Shown one piece after another: positions 1 to 5,308 of a stretch of 5,308 bases of DNA; the first letter of the stretch is position 1, and every line of letters starts with the position of its first letter. Location of the stretch: positions 1 to 5,308 of the forward strand of contig CATPAS010000148.1 in NCBI GenBank assembly GCA_955652075.1, written 5' to 3'. The position numbers were made by a program, and so were the translations under genes. A model generated the notes under the pieces. It was not told the origin of the DNA. It searched no databases and saw only the letters and a program-made list of their open reading frames with translations. Origin of the DNA: an uncultured Gaiellaceae bacterium. Lineage in GTDB: Bacteria > Actinomycetota > Thermoleophilia > Gaiellales > Gaiellaceae.

Positions 1-172
1 GAAGGAGATGGCTCGGCTGAGCGCGGCCGAGGTGACGGCTGACGACGCGATGCGAGTTGTTCAGCGCGAGATTCGCCAGCTGGACCAGATGATTGGTAGT
101 GCAAGTGCGTCGGGCGGGGGATTCGGATCGAGAGCTGGCCGTGCAATGCGAGGCGCGCGAGCGCGGCGATGA
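1..172 (+). CDS. Partial 3' end of an unrecognised + strand gene
   Basis: A reading frame open at the left edge runs to TGA at 170-172. I do not recognise the product. Its first 25 or so visible residues look like a charged amphipathic helix (…DDAMRVVQREIRQLDQM), with mostly G or C in third codon positions. The tail is Gly/Ser/Arg-rich and has poorer codon bias. An ATG at 8-10 follows GAAGGAG with no spacer, too close for that to act as its ribosome binding site, so a C-terminal fragment of a longer gene is more likely than a complete small protein. Its stop overlaps the ATG of the next frame (ATGA, 169-172), the usual geometry of translational coupling. The weaker tail leaves open a frameshift near position 95-100, where the +3 frame also looks plausible. 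Confidence 0.35.
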   Translation, partial: KEMARLSAAEVTADDAMRVVQREIRQLDQMIGSASASGGGFGSRAGRAMRGARARR

Positions 173-639
173 GCGCCGGCCTGTTCAGGATTCGAGTCGG
201 CGGAGGAGGCGCGACGGACGCGGCGGCTGCGGGACTGCCGCTGGCCCGTCGCGCAGAGCCGCACTTTGCGCAGGCGACAGGGCGAGGGCTGCGCCGCTAT
301 TGCAGCGGCTGCTCGCGGGAGACGGAGCACGTCCTGTGTCTGGGCGGCGACGGCGCGAGCATTCCGGCGATCCGCTGGCCCGCCGCCAGACCTGCGAACG
401 GCACGACGATCTGTGTCGACTGCGGCCAGTGGCGCCCTGCAGCCCAACGACCGAGCGGGCCGGTGTGGTCGAGTTGGCCGCGGGTGTCGGCTGAGAGACC
501 GGAAACCGCGAGGCTCTTCGACGATCCCCCTCTCGAGACCGCCGCCGAGAGCGAGGGCATGCTGCCGCTGCGAGGCCCCGCGCGTCTACGTCGGCGTCAG
601 CCGGCGCGGACGATGAAGAAAGCGATCGCCACGTACTGA
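169..639 (+). CDS. Hypothetical protein with a possible CxxC…CxxC zinc ribbon
   Basis: This 156-residue frame is not a family I can name. Residues about 41-89 are the best part: Cys45-x2-Cys48 in RRYCSGCSRETEHV and Cys82-x2-Cys85 in TTICVDCGQWR, 33 residues apart, as expected for the two knuckles of a zinc ribbon. Third codon positions in this stretch are nearly all G or C, more than in the flanks. The N-terminal 40 residues are Gly/Ala-rich and the last 65 are low complexity and Arg/Pro-rich. The ATG overlaps the preceding TGA by 4 bp, suggesting an operon. The final 43 bp overlap the 3' end of the convergent hemolysin III gene, which is unusual, so the real stop could be earlier if there is a frameshift. 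If this frame is not real, 173-596 holds nothing else I can support. Confidence 0.42.
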   Translation: MSAGLFRIRVGGGGATDAAAAGLPLARRAEPHFAQATGRGLRRYCSGCSRETEHVLCLGGDGASIPAIRWPAARPANGTTICVDCGQWRPAAQRPSGPVWSSWPRVSAERPETARLFDDPPLETAAESEGMLPLRGPARLRRRQPARTMKKAIATY

Positions 640-1262
640 CAGGCGACTCCCACGATCGTCAGCGCGTGGAACAGCTCGTGGTAACCGAACACCGCCGGCA
701 CGGGATCCGGTCGGCGTCGTGCGTAAACGATCGCACCAGCCGTGTAGGCAAGTCCTCCGACCACGAGCAGGATCACCGCCGCAGGGTGGAGCCGGCCGAT
801 TAACTGTGGGAGCACGACAACGGCCACCCAGCCGAGTGCGAGCCCGATTGCCGCTGCGAGCTGTTTCGGTGCTTCGACCCAGATGAACTTGAGCACGATC
901 GCGGCGGCGGCGCCGCCCCAGACGATCGTCAGGACAACTGGGCGCCAGGCGCCCCGCAGCGCGAGCAGCGATACAGGCGTGTAGGTCCCCGCAATCAGGA
1001 GGTAGACGCCGGCGTGATCGATCCGCCGCATCCAGAGGCGCGCGCGCGGAGACCAGGTCACGCGGTGGTAGAGCGCACTGGCTCCGAAGCACGCGGCGAC
1101 CGAGGCGGCGAACACCGCGGCGGCCAGTCGCCGACGCCCGCCCTCGGCTCCGACGATCAGCAAGGGCGCAAGTGCGACCGCGATCACGAACGCGCCCTGA
1201 TGGAGGACGCCCCGCAACCTCGGCTTGTCGAGCCCAACAGCGATCTGATCGGTCATGTGCAC
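597..1262 (-). CDS. trhA: Hemolysin III / PAQR-family membrane protein (TrhA-like)
   Basis: This is a 221-residue polytopic membrane protein, the usual length for bacterial hemolysin III. About seven hydrophobic segments cover most of the chain. The conserved family residues are present: ASALYH with His66 after the second segment, RIDHAGVYLLIAGTYTP with Asp82 and His83, and FGYHELFHALT with His195 and His199 before the last segment. In the PAQR superfamily the corresponding Asp/His residues form a metal-binding, hydrolase-like site near the membrane face. Bacterial members are linked to membrane homeostasis, and the name hemolysin is historical. The frame opens with GTG at 1262 and has an in-frame ATG two codons later (1256). 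Neither has a strong ribosome binding site. It lies 47 bp downstream of the secreted helix-repeat gene on the same strand with no convincing terminator between, so it may be read through from that promoter. No 11-bp repeat array precedes it. Confidence 0.93.
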   Translation of the reverse strand: MHMTDQIAVGLDKPRLRGVLHQGAFVIAVALAPLLIVGAEGGRRRLAAAVFAASVAACFGASALYHRVTWSPRARLWMRRIDHAGVYLLIAGTYTPVSLLALRGAWRPVVLTIVWGGAAAAIVLKFIWVEAPKQLAAAIGLALGWVAVVVLPQLIGRLHPAAVILLVVGGLAYTAGAIVYARRRPDPVPAVFGYHELFHALTIVGVACQYVAIAFFIVRAG

Positions 1263-1309
1263 GGAGACGCCCCGGCACGATAGCGGTGATCGTTCCCGAG
1301 CAGGGTGCG

Positions 1310-1963
1310 CTATGCGGGTGGGCCGTCGAAGTGGCGGAGTTCAGAGCCGGGACGGAAGTGCGGTCCGTCCATGCCGCCGTTCGTGTTGACCTTGCTCGTG
1401 ATGCGGTCCTTCAAGACGCCGAGCATCTCGGTTTCCTGGGCCTTCGTCAGACGGCCCGCGGACACTGCGCTGTCGAGCTTTGTCTTTGCGTCGGCAACCA
1501 TCGCGGCGATCAGTCCGTCGACGGACCTGTTGTGATCCTTTGCGACCTGCGCAATGCTCTTGCCACCTTGGAGCTCGGTGTCGAGCTGGGCTTCCGTTAT
1601 GCCGATGTAGCCGGCCGCGGTCTCGAGACGGCCGAAGAATCCGAACTGGCCGAAACCGCGATGGAAACCGCCGAACAGCGGGAAGTCGCTCGACGTGATG
1701 CGCTGCTTGATCGCATCACCCTCGGCCTTCGTGATGCGCCCCGCGGCGACTGCGGCATCGACGCGATCGCTGAGTGCCTTGGTCAGCGCGTCGCTCAGCT
1801 TGCTCGACGAGATTCCCAGTTGCTTCGCTGCATCGTCGATGACCGCTTTGCTCTCCGAGCTCGGCGAACTGGCCTGCGATGCCGCCACCGCCACACCGCC
1901 TCCGGTGACCGCCAGTAGGGCCGCGGCACCGACAACGATCTTGGTCTTTCGATTGAGTTTCAT
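1310..1963 (-). CDS. Secreted helix-repeat protein, likely target of the adjacent two-component system
   Basis: This is a 217-residue exported protein of unknown function. A signal peptide is clear: basic MKLNRKTK, hydrophobic residues 9-27, probable cleavage after AVA (about 27). The mature part has two related units. The first (about 49-90) is LGISSSKLSDAL followed by DRVDAAVAAGRITKAEGDAIKQRIT. The second (about 120-189) is IGITEAQLDTEL, a KSIAQVAKDHNRSVDGLI insert, then KLDSAVSAGRLTKAQ…LKDRIT. A Gly/Phe-rich linker (94-111, FGGFHRGFGQFGFFG) joins them, and the tail is Gly/Pro/His-rich. I recall similar secreted proteins from soil actinobacteria, without an assigned role. ATG 1963 is preferred over TTG 1975 because the signal peptide begins directly at it. 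It has no Shine-Dalgarno and sits 23 nt after an array of three 11-bp repeats overlapping the kinase stop codon. Regulation by the adjacent response regulator is inferred. The role could be envelope chaperone-like or feedback on the sensor, both unproven. Confidence 0.85.
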   Translation of the reverse strand: MKLNRKTKIVVGAAALLAVTGGGVAVAASQASSPSSESKAVIDDAAKQLGISSSKLSDALTKALSDRVDAAVAAGRITKAEGDAIKQRITSSDFPLFGGFHRGFGQFGFFGRLETAAGYIGITEAQLDTELQGGKSIAQVAKDHNRSVDGLIAAMVADAKTKLDSAVSAGRLTKAQETEMLGVLKDRITSKVNTNGGMDGPHFRPGSELRHFDGPPA

Positions 1964-1986
1964 GAGCGAAGACAACCAGCCCGCCC

Positions 1987-2013
1987 TAAGAGCGCGCTAA
2001 GAAGTTCCTAAGA
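1987..2013 (-). promoter_or_regulatory. Putative response-regulator operator: three 11-bp direct repeats
   Basis: On the - strand TCTTAG occurs three times at exact 11-bp steps (+ strand CTAAGA starting at 1986, 1997 and 2008). The third copy covers the histidine kinase TAG stop (2008-2010), and the copy nearest the gene ends 23 nt before the helix-repeat gene's ATG. Direct repeats one helical turn apart are the known binding pattern of tandem OmpR/PhoB-type dimers. The match to the other arrays in this window supports a shared regulator. A promoter whose -35 region is replaced by the array would start transcription at or very near the ATG. The expected -10 hexamer there, TTGTCT, is poor, consistent with dependence on an activator. 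Confidence 0.72.
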
Positions 2014-3339
2014 ACCACCGTTGAGGCGAAGTGTCATCCGCGTACCGCCGCCGTCCGCCGCCTCCGCGACGACCTCACCGCCGTGCGCAACGGCAACCTG
2101 GCGGACGATCGCGAGCCCGAGCCCCGACCCCGGCCGGCCGCGCGCGGATCGAGACCGATAGAAACGATCGAAGACGTGAGGAAGGTCTTCCTCGTCGATT
2201 CCCGGGCCGTGGTCACGCACGCTGACCTCGCCGTCCCGCACCCCCACCTCGACGTCCGCACCCGGCGGGCTCCACTTTGCCGCGTTGTCGAGCAGATTCG
2301 CGACTGCCCGCTCGATCGTCGACGGCACTCCCTGCACCGTGGACTCCTGCAGGTTGGTCGTGAACGTGACTGCCGGGCGGTCGCGCCTTGCGCGCTCCAC
2401 CGCCTCGGAGGCGACGAGATCGAGCCGCACCTCTTCCGGTTCCGCCGTCTCCTCCTCGCCGCGCGCAAGGTCGATCAGCCCCGAGATCAGCGTGGTCATC
2501 TCGGCCAGCTGATCGACCACGTCGGTCAGCAGCCGCTCGCGTTCACCCGCGGGAAGCGTCCGCTCACTGGCGAGCACCTCGATATTCGTCCGCAGGCTCG
2601 TCAGCGGCGTACGCAGCTCGTGCGATGCATCCGCGACGAGCTGACGCTGCGCGCGCGACGACTCCTCGAGCGCGCCGAGCATCGTGTTGAAGCTGCCGGC
2701 AAGCCTGCTTAGCTCGTCACGCCCGCTGACGTCGATGCGGTCCGACAGGTCTCCCGTCTCGGCCACGTTCTCGGTCGCGGTCGTGAGTCGCCGAACCGGA
2801 GCGAGCGCCGCACGCGAGACCGCGAGCCCGAGGGCGGCGGCGATCGCGATTCCGCCGCCCGCGATCAGGATGAGCAGGTTCTTGATGCGACCGAGCGAAT
2901 GGTCGACCTCGGTCAGGGAGCGAGCGACCTGGACTGCGGCTCCGGGCGCGAAGGGAAAGGTCAGCATCCGAAGATGTACTCCGCGTACGTGAATGTCGCT
3001 GAAGAACGCGCCCCGCTCGCCTCGAGCGACCGCGGTGACGTCGTTGTTTACGGGCAGCGACACCGAGTTTGCCGCGCCGCGAGTGAAGTAGATCTTCCCA
3101 TTCGCGTCGACGCCCTGCGGATAGACCGTCGCACTGCCGAACCCGCCGGTCGGCGTGCCGAAATGCCCGAAATCGTGGATCGGCGACCCGAGCACCTGCG
3201 CGGCGTTCGTCTTGAGCGAATCGTCGACGGTGGAGCGCAGCTGGTCCCGGACGACGAAATAGATGACGAACGACGCGGTCAGCACCGCGAGCGCGACCGC
3301 GGCAGCGGCAACGAGTGCCAGGCGGGCGCGAAAGCTCAT
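2008..3339 (-). CDS. Sensor histidine kinase (HAMP–HisKA–HATPase, MprB/BaeS-like)
   Basis: A 443-residue membrane sensor kinase that phosphorylates the response regulator encoded just upstream. Domains in order: transmembrane segment about 7-29, extracytoplasmic sensor about 31-153, transmembrane segment about 154-177, HAMP linker about 178-230, HisKA with the phospho-accepting His240 in [15 protein letters not shown], then HATPase with N box NLLDNAAKW (Asn352), G1 DHGPGI (376-381), F box FDRFY (390-394) and G2 GSGLGLA (404-410). All catalytic motifs are intact. The sensor part has HDFGHFG (55-61) and otherwise gives no clear ligand clue. The layout matches actinobacterial MprB-type or BaeS-type envelope-stress kinases, but orthology cannot be judged here. 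The ATG overlaps the regulator's TGA by 4 bp (ATGA) with no separate ribosome binding site, so translation is probably coupled. Its stop codon lies inside the operator of the next gene. Confidence 0.96.
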   Translation of the reverse strand: MSFRARLALVAAAAVALAVLTASFVIYFVVRDQLRSTVDDSLKTNAAQVLGSPIHDFGHFGTPTGGFGSATVYPQGVDANGKIYFTRGAANSVSLPVNNDVTAVARGERGAFFSDIHVRGVHLRMLTFPFAPGAAVQVARSLTEVDHSLGRIKNLLILIAGGGIAIAAALGLAVSRAALAPVRRLTTATENVAETGDLSDRIDVSGRDELSRLAGSFNTMLGALEESSRAQRQLVADASHELRTPLTSLRTNIEVLASERTLPAGERERLLTDVVDQLAEMTTLISGLIDLARGEEETAEPEEVRLDLVASEAVERARRDRPAVTFTTNLQESTVQGVPSTIERAVANLLDNAAKWSPPGADVEVGVRDGEVSVRDHGPGIDEEDLPHVFDRFYRSRSARGRPGSGLGLAIVRQVAVAHGGEVVAEAADGGGTRMTLRLNGGS

Positions 3340-4016
3340 GGCTCGCGCAGCGCGTAACCGACCCCGCGCACGGTCTGGATCAACCGCGGCTTGCTGCCCG
3401 CCTCTGTCTTGCGGCGCAGATACCCGATGTACACATCCAGGGAGTTGGAGGCGAAGCCGAAGTCGTAGCCCCAGACCCGTTCGAAGATGATCGAGCGGGT
3501 CAGCACCTGGCGCGGGTTCGTCATGAAGAGCTCGAGCAGCGCGAACTCGGTGCGGGTGAGCTCGATGGGATCGCCGTCACGCCGCACCTCGCGAGTCCCT
3601 GGATCGAGCTCGAGGTCGGCGAAGCGCAGCAACTCGTCCTCGCCCGCCGTGGTCCTCCGCAGAAGCGCGCGCACTCGGGCGACGAGCTCCTCGAGGGCAA
3701 ACGGTTTCGTGACGTAGTCGTCGGCGCCGGCATCGAGGCCGGCGACACGGTTTTCGATCTCGTCGCGCGCCGTGAGCATCAGCACCGGCACACGGTTGCC
3801 GCCGCGGCGCAGCCGGCGGCACACTTCGAGCCCGTCGATTGTCGGCATCAGGACGTCGAGAATCACCGCGTCCGGCTGGGTATCGCCGTTTGCCTCGAGG
3901 CGTTGGAGCGCTTCGAGGCCGTCGGCGGCCAGCTCGATCTCGTAGCCCTCGAGCTCCAGTGCTCTACGGAGGGACTCCCGTACAGCCCGTTCGTCGTCCA
4001 CGACAAGGATCTTCAC
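3336..4016 (-). CDS. OmpR/PhoB-family response regulator (MprA-like)
   Basis: This 226-residue DNA-binding response regulator is the expected size for the OmpR/PhoB class. The receiver domain (about 1-118) has the acidic pair Asp7-Asp8, phospho-acceptor Asp54 in VILDVLMP, Thr82 in MLTAR and Lys104 in TKPF, so it should be fully switchable. The winged-helix domain (about 128-225) contains [13 protein letters not shown], the recognition helix [13 protein letters not shown] (191-203) and the C-terminal hairpin [13 protein letters not shown]. The start is GTG at 4016, which places MKILVVDDE at the N-terminus as usual. It has at most a weak ribosome binding site (GGGG) close to the start. Two 11-bp repeats end 23 nt upstream, with CACAAT at the correct -10 position for a transcript beginning at the GTG, suggesting autoregulation and a leaderless mRNA. 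The kinase follows with a 4-bp overlap. It probably binds the four repeat arrays in this window. Confidence 0.96.
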   Translation of the reverse strand: MKILVVDDERAVRESLRRALELEGYEIELAADGLEALQRLEANGDTQPDAVILDVLMPTIDGLEVCRRLRRGGNRVPVLMLTARDEIENRVAGLDAGADDYVTKPFALEELVARVRALLRRTTAGEDELLRFADLELDPGTREVRRDGDPIELTRTEFALLELFMTNPRQVLTRSIIFERVWGYDFGFASNSLDVYIGYLRRKTEAGSKPRLIQTVRGVGYALREP

Positions 4017-4022
4017 GGCCCC

Positions 4023-4028
4023 ATTGTG
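4023..4028 (-). promoter_or_regulatory. Candidate -10 box of the two-component operon
   Basis: CACAAT on the - strand occupies -12 to -7 relative to GTG 4016 if transcription starts at the first base of that codon. It matches TATAAT at four of six positions, including the important second A and final T. The 11-bp repeats lie where a -35 element would be. This is a position-based inference and has not been tested. Confidence 0.4.
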
Positions 4029-4039
4029 CTTGTGGAAGC

Positions 4040-4055
4040 TGAGAGAGGGGTAAGA
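4040..4055 (-). promoter_or_regulatory. Putative autoregulatory operator: two 11-bp repeats
   Basis: On the - strand TCTTA (4055-4051) and TCTCA (4044-4040) are exactly 11 bp apart in the 37-bp gap between the peptidase stop and the regulator start. The next 11-bp position (4029) does not match, so only two half-sites are present, against three or four elsewhere. TCTCA is the same variant seen at 5288-5292. The array lies 23 nt before GTG 4016, the same geometry as for the helix-repeat gene. Binding by the regulator to its own promoter is the simplest reading. Confidence 0.58.
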
Positions 4056-5195
4056 CTAGGGCTTCGAGACCGTCAGGCTGGCGGTACCGCGGCCGGCCAG
4101 GTCGGTGACCCGGAACCGGTAGCTCCGGGCGCCGCAGACGGTGAAGGTGCGAGTGAATGCCCGCGCGGAGACGACGTGCGCAGCGCGGGTCGACGATGCG
4201 AACACGTCGACCGAGAGGCGCAACCCAGCCGAGGGTCGGAGACTGAGCTTCAACGTGCCGTCGAGCTGCGTCGCGACCGTGAACGTCCGCGTCTTCGTCG
4301 TGCGGCTCAAGGCTGCGGTCTGCGTCGTCGTGGTAGCGGCCTGCCACGGACCGATCACGTCCTGTTCCGCGGCCGTTAGCGCGGCCGCCGTGGGATACAG
4401 GGCCTGGGTGACGATCTGCCACGGCGTTTCCGCCCGGCCGGCCTTCCGCTCGTTGAGCACGCGGTATGTCTCGGCCCAGCCTTCGCCGGGGTTCAGCGTG
4501 TACTGGCTGGGATCTTCGGCGCCGGGAACGAGCGCGCCGCTCCGCGCCTTTGCGCAGACCTCCATCGCGGAGGCCCAGCGCTTCGGCCCCCAGTCGAGCG
4601 CGAGCCAGGGTGCGTTGGAACGACTAGCCGCGATGTGGTGGCCGTACTCGTGGGTGATGACCGCCTCCGCGGAGATGTCGCCGCCGGGATCCTCTCCCGG
4701 CGTATACAGGAGGCCCCCTTGCGGGCTGTAGCAGGCAACCGCGTCCGCGCCGCAGGTCCGTGCGATCTGCGCCGAAGTCGCAAGCAGCACGGTGACGGTC
4801 GAGATCTCAGGGCCGTGGACCAGGGTGGCGAGGAAGTCGGCCCAGTGCTGCCCCAACGCCGGGTCGACCGGATAGCTGTTGGAGGCGTAAATGGTGACCG
4901 GCTCCCCCGCCGCGGTCCGGTACTGACCGCCCCAGTAACCGGCGGGAGCGACGGCCCCGACGCTTGCTGCCGTCACCTGCGTGTCGACGATCGGGCTCGA
5001 AGCCCGGGAGATCTCCGCTCGTCTCGGTATCTCGAGCAGTCGCGTGGAGCCGGACTGCGCAGCCGCCGCTGTCACAAGGGCGGTAGCGACAGCGACGGCG
5101 CACAGGGCCGGCAAGCGGGCCGAGGGGGAAAATCCCGGCCGGCCTGGACGTCGCGAGCGGAGGGTCGGTTGGGGTTCCAGATCCCGCGAAGCCAC
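4056..5195 (-). CDS. Exported HExxH zinc metallopeptidase-like protein with C-terminal beta domain
   Basis: The frame is open from GTG 5216, but I prefer GTG 5195 (379 residues). With 5216, only 3 nt would separate the start from the repeat array. With 5195 the gap is 24 nt, like the other two controlled genes. Numbering is from 5195. An Arg-rich stretch precedes a hydrophobic segment (about 29-46) typical of a signal peptide or anchor ending in TAAAA. The central region carries HEYGHH (His182, Glu183, His186), the zinc-binding and catalytic motif. GEGWAETYRVL follows about 50 residues later, where Glu238 or Glu242 could be the third ligand. Cysteines 148, 155, 214 and 354 could form disulfides outside the cell. 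Residues about 298-379 are rich in alternating hydrophobics (RTFTV…YRFRVTDLAG…ASLTV), resembling a PPC-like beta sandwich. The substrate and exact peptidase family are unknown to me. It lies just upstream of the regulator gene and behind a four-repeat array. Confidence 0.8.
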   Translation of the reverse strand: MASRDLEPQPTLRSRRPGRPGFSPSARLPALCAVAVATALVTAAAAQSGSTRLLEIPRRAEISRASSPIVDTQVTAASVGAVAPAGYWGGQYRTAAGEPVTIYASNSYPVDPALGQHWADFLATLVHGPEISTVTVLLATSAQIARTCGADAVACYSPQGGLLYTPGEDPGGDISAEAVITHEYGHHIAASRSNAPWLALDWGPKRWASAMEVCAKARSGALVPGAEDPSQYTLNPGEGWAETYRVLNERKAGRAETPWQIVTQALYPTAAALTAAEQDVIGPWQAATTTTQTAALSRTTKTRTFTVATQLDGTLKLSLRPSAGLRLSVDVFASSTRAAHVVSARAFTRTFTVCGARSYRFRVTDLAGRGTASLTVSKP

Positions 5196-5219
5196 GAAGT
5201 CGAACGTGCCACGCACCCC

Positions 5220-5257
5220 TAAGACCGGGTTAAGACGGTCGTAAGAAGTTTGTGAGC
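5220..5257 (-). promoter_or_regulatory. Putative operator of the peptidase gene: four 11-bp repeats
   Basis: Reading toward the peptidase gene, the half-sites are GCTCA (5257-5253), TCTTA (5246-5242), TCTTA (5235-5231) and TCTTA (5224-5220), all at exact 11-bp steps. The third gene-facing spacing, to GTG 5195, is 24 nt. The 9-mer TAAGAAGTT at 5242-5250 also occurs in the helix-repeat operator at 1998-2006, so similarity extends past the core. The array probably binds two dimers of an OmpR-type regulator. Confidence 0.75.
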
Positions 5258-5265
5258 TGACGAGG

Positions 5266-5303
5266 TCTTATCGAGTTCTTAGCCGAGTCTCACCGGGCTC
5301 TTA
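5266..5303 (+). promoter_or_regulatory. Divergent operator facing a gene beyond the right edge: four 11-bp repeats
   Basis: On the + strand TCTTA (5266-5270), TCTTA (5277-5281), TCTCA (5288-5292) and TCTTA (5299-5303) follow at exact 11-bp steps. The array is the mirror image of the one at 5220-5257, with 8 bp between the innermost half-sites. Because every other array points toward the gene it precedes, this one predicts a + strand gene just outside the window, with its start near 5327 if the 23-nt rule holds. Confidence 0.72.
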
Positions 5304-5308
5304 AGGAA

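Noticed and set aside
61..447. - strand frame in the left region
   Set aside because: Its composition is Arg/Ala-rich with no motif, while the overlapping + frame has paired CxxC motifs and better codon bias.
1280..1313. Inverted repeat ATAGCG…CGCTAT between the helix-repeat and hemolysin III genes, as a terminator
   Set aside because: The stem is only 6 bp with a 22-nt loop and no following T run, and one arm overlaps the stop codon. Too weak to call.
1172..1918. Long + strand reading frame opposite the helix-repeat gene
   Set aside because: It is the antisense of a gene with a clear signal peptide and internal repeats. High GC keeps opposite frames open, and its translation has no recognisable domain.
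1961..1975. TTG at 1975 as start of the helix-repeat protein
   Set aside because: It would add four residues before a textbook signal-peptide N-terminus (MKLNRKTK), and it has no ribosome binding site.
4013..4024. Three-codon upstream frame ATG GGG CCG TGA overlapping the regulator GTG
   Set aside because: The ATG falls in the putative -10 region and would not be transcribed from the proposed promoter. It is probably coincidental.
3315..4379. 354-codon + strand frame opposite the response regulator
   Set aside because: It lies over a fully conserved regulator and parts of two neighbours. The protein is an Arg/Glu/Gly-rich translation typical of antisense frames.
5220..5303. Short phased repeats as a CRISPR or mobile-element end
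   Set aside because: The repeated unit is a 5-bp core with 6-bp spacing. It is far too short for CRISPR, and there is no transposase or target duplication.

Overview
The window looks like chromosomal DNA of a high-GC actinobacterium. G+C is strongly dominant at third codon positions, GTG starts are common, and the secreted helix-repeat protein resembles a type I associate with soil Thermoleophilia (Solirubrobacterales/Gaiellales). The lineage is inferred from style and recalled resemblance, not from a marker gene.

Layout, left to right. Positions 1-172 hold the probable 3' end of an unrecognised + strand gene. It overlaps (ATGA) a second + strand reading frame (169-639) with two CxxC pairs that suggest a small zinc ribbon. 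The other five genes are on the - strand. In order of transcription (right to left) they are: a secreted HExxH metallopeptidase-like protein (5195-4056), an OmpR/PhoB-type response regulator (4016-3336), its sensor histidine kinase (3339-2008, 4-bp overlap), a secreted helix-repeat protein (1963-1310) and a hemolysin III/PAQR membrane protein (1262-597). No RNA gene, insertion sequence or CRISPR array is visible.

The most interesting signal is in the short gaps. The pentamer TCTTA (variants TCTCA, GCTCA) recurs at exactly 11-bp steps in four arrays: three copies upstream of the helix-repeat gene, two upstream of the response regulator gene, four upstream of the peptidase gene, and four facing the opposite way toward an unseen + strand gene beyond position 5308. 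Every array reads TCTTA in the direction of the gene it precedes. Eleven-bp direct repeats are the usual target of OmpR/PhoB-type regulators, so these are most simply operators of the regulator encoded here. The gap from the last repeat to the start codon is 23, 23 and 24 nt for the three genes (the last if the peptidase starts at GTG 5195). Shine-Dalgarno sequences are absent or weak there, suggesting regulated promoters with leaderless or near-leaderless mRNAs.

Working model (inference): the membrane kinase senses an envelope condition. The regulator then controls its own operon, the secreted helix-repeat protein, the exported peptidase and a divergent gene just outside the window: a compact, locally wired cell-envelope regulon. 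Hemolysin III may be co-transcribed behind the helix-repeat gene.
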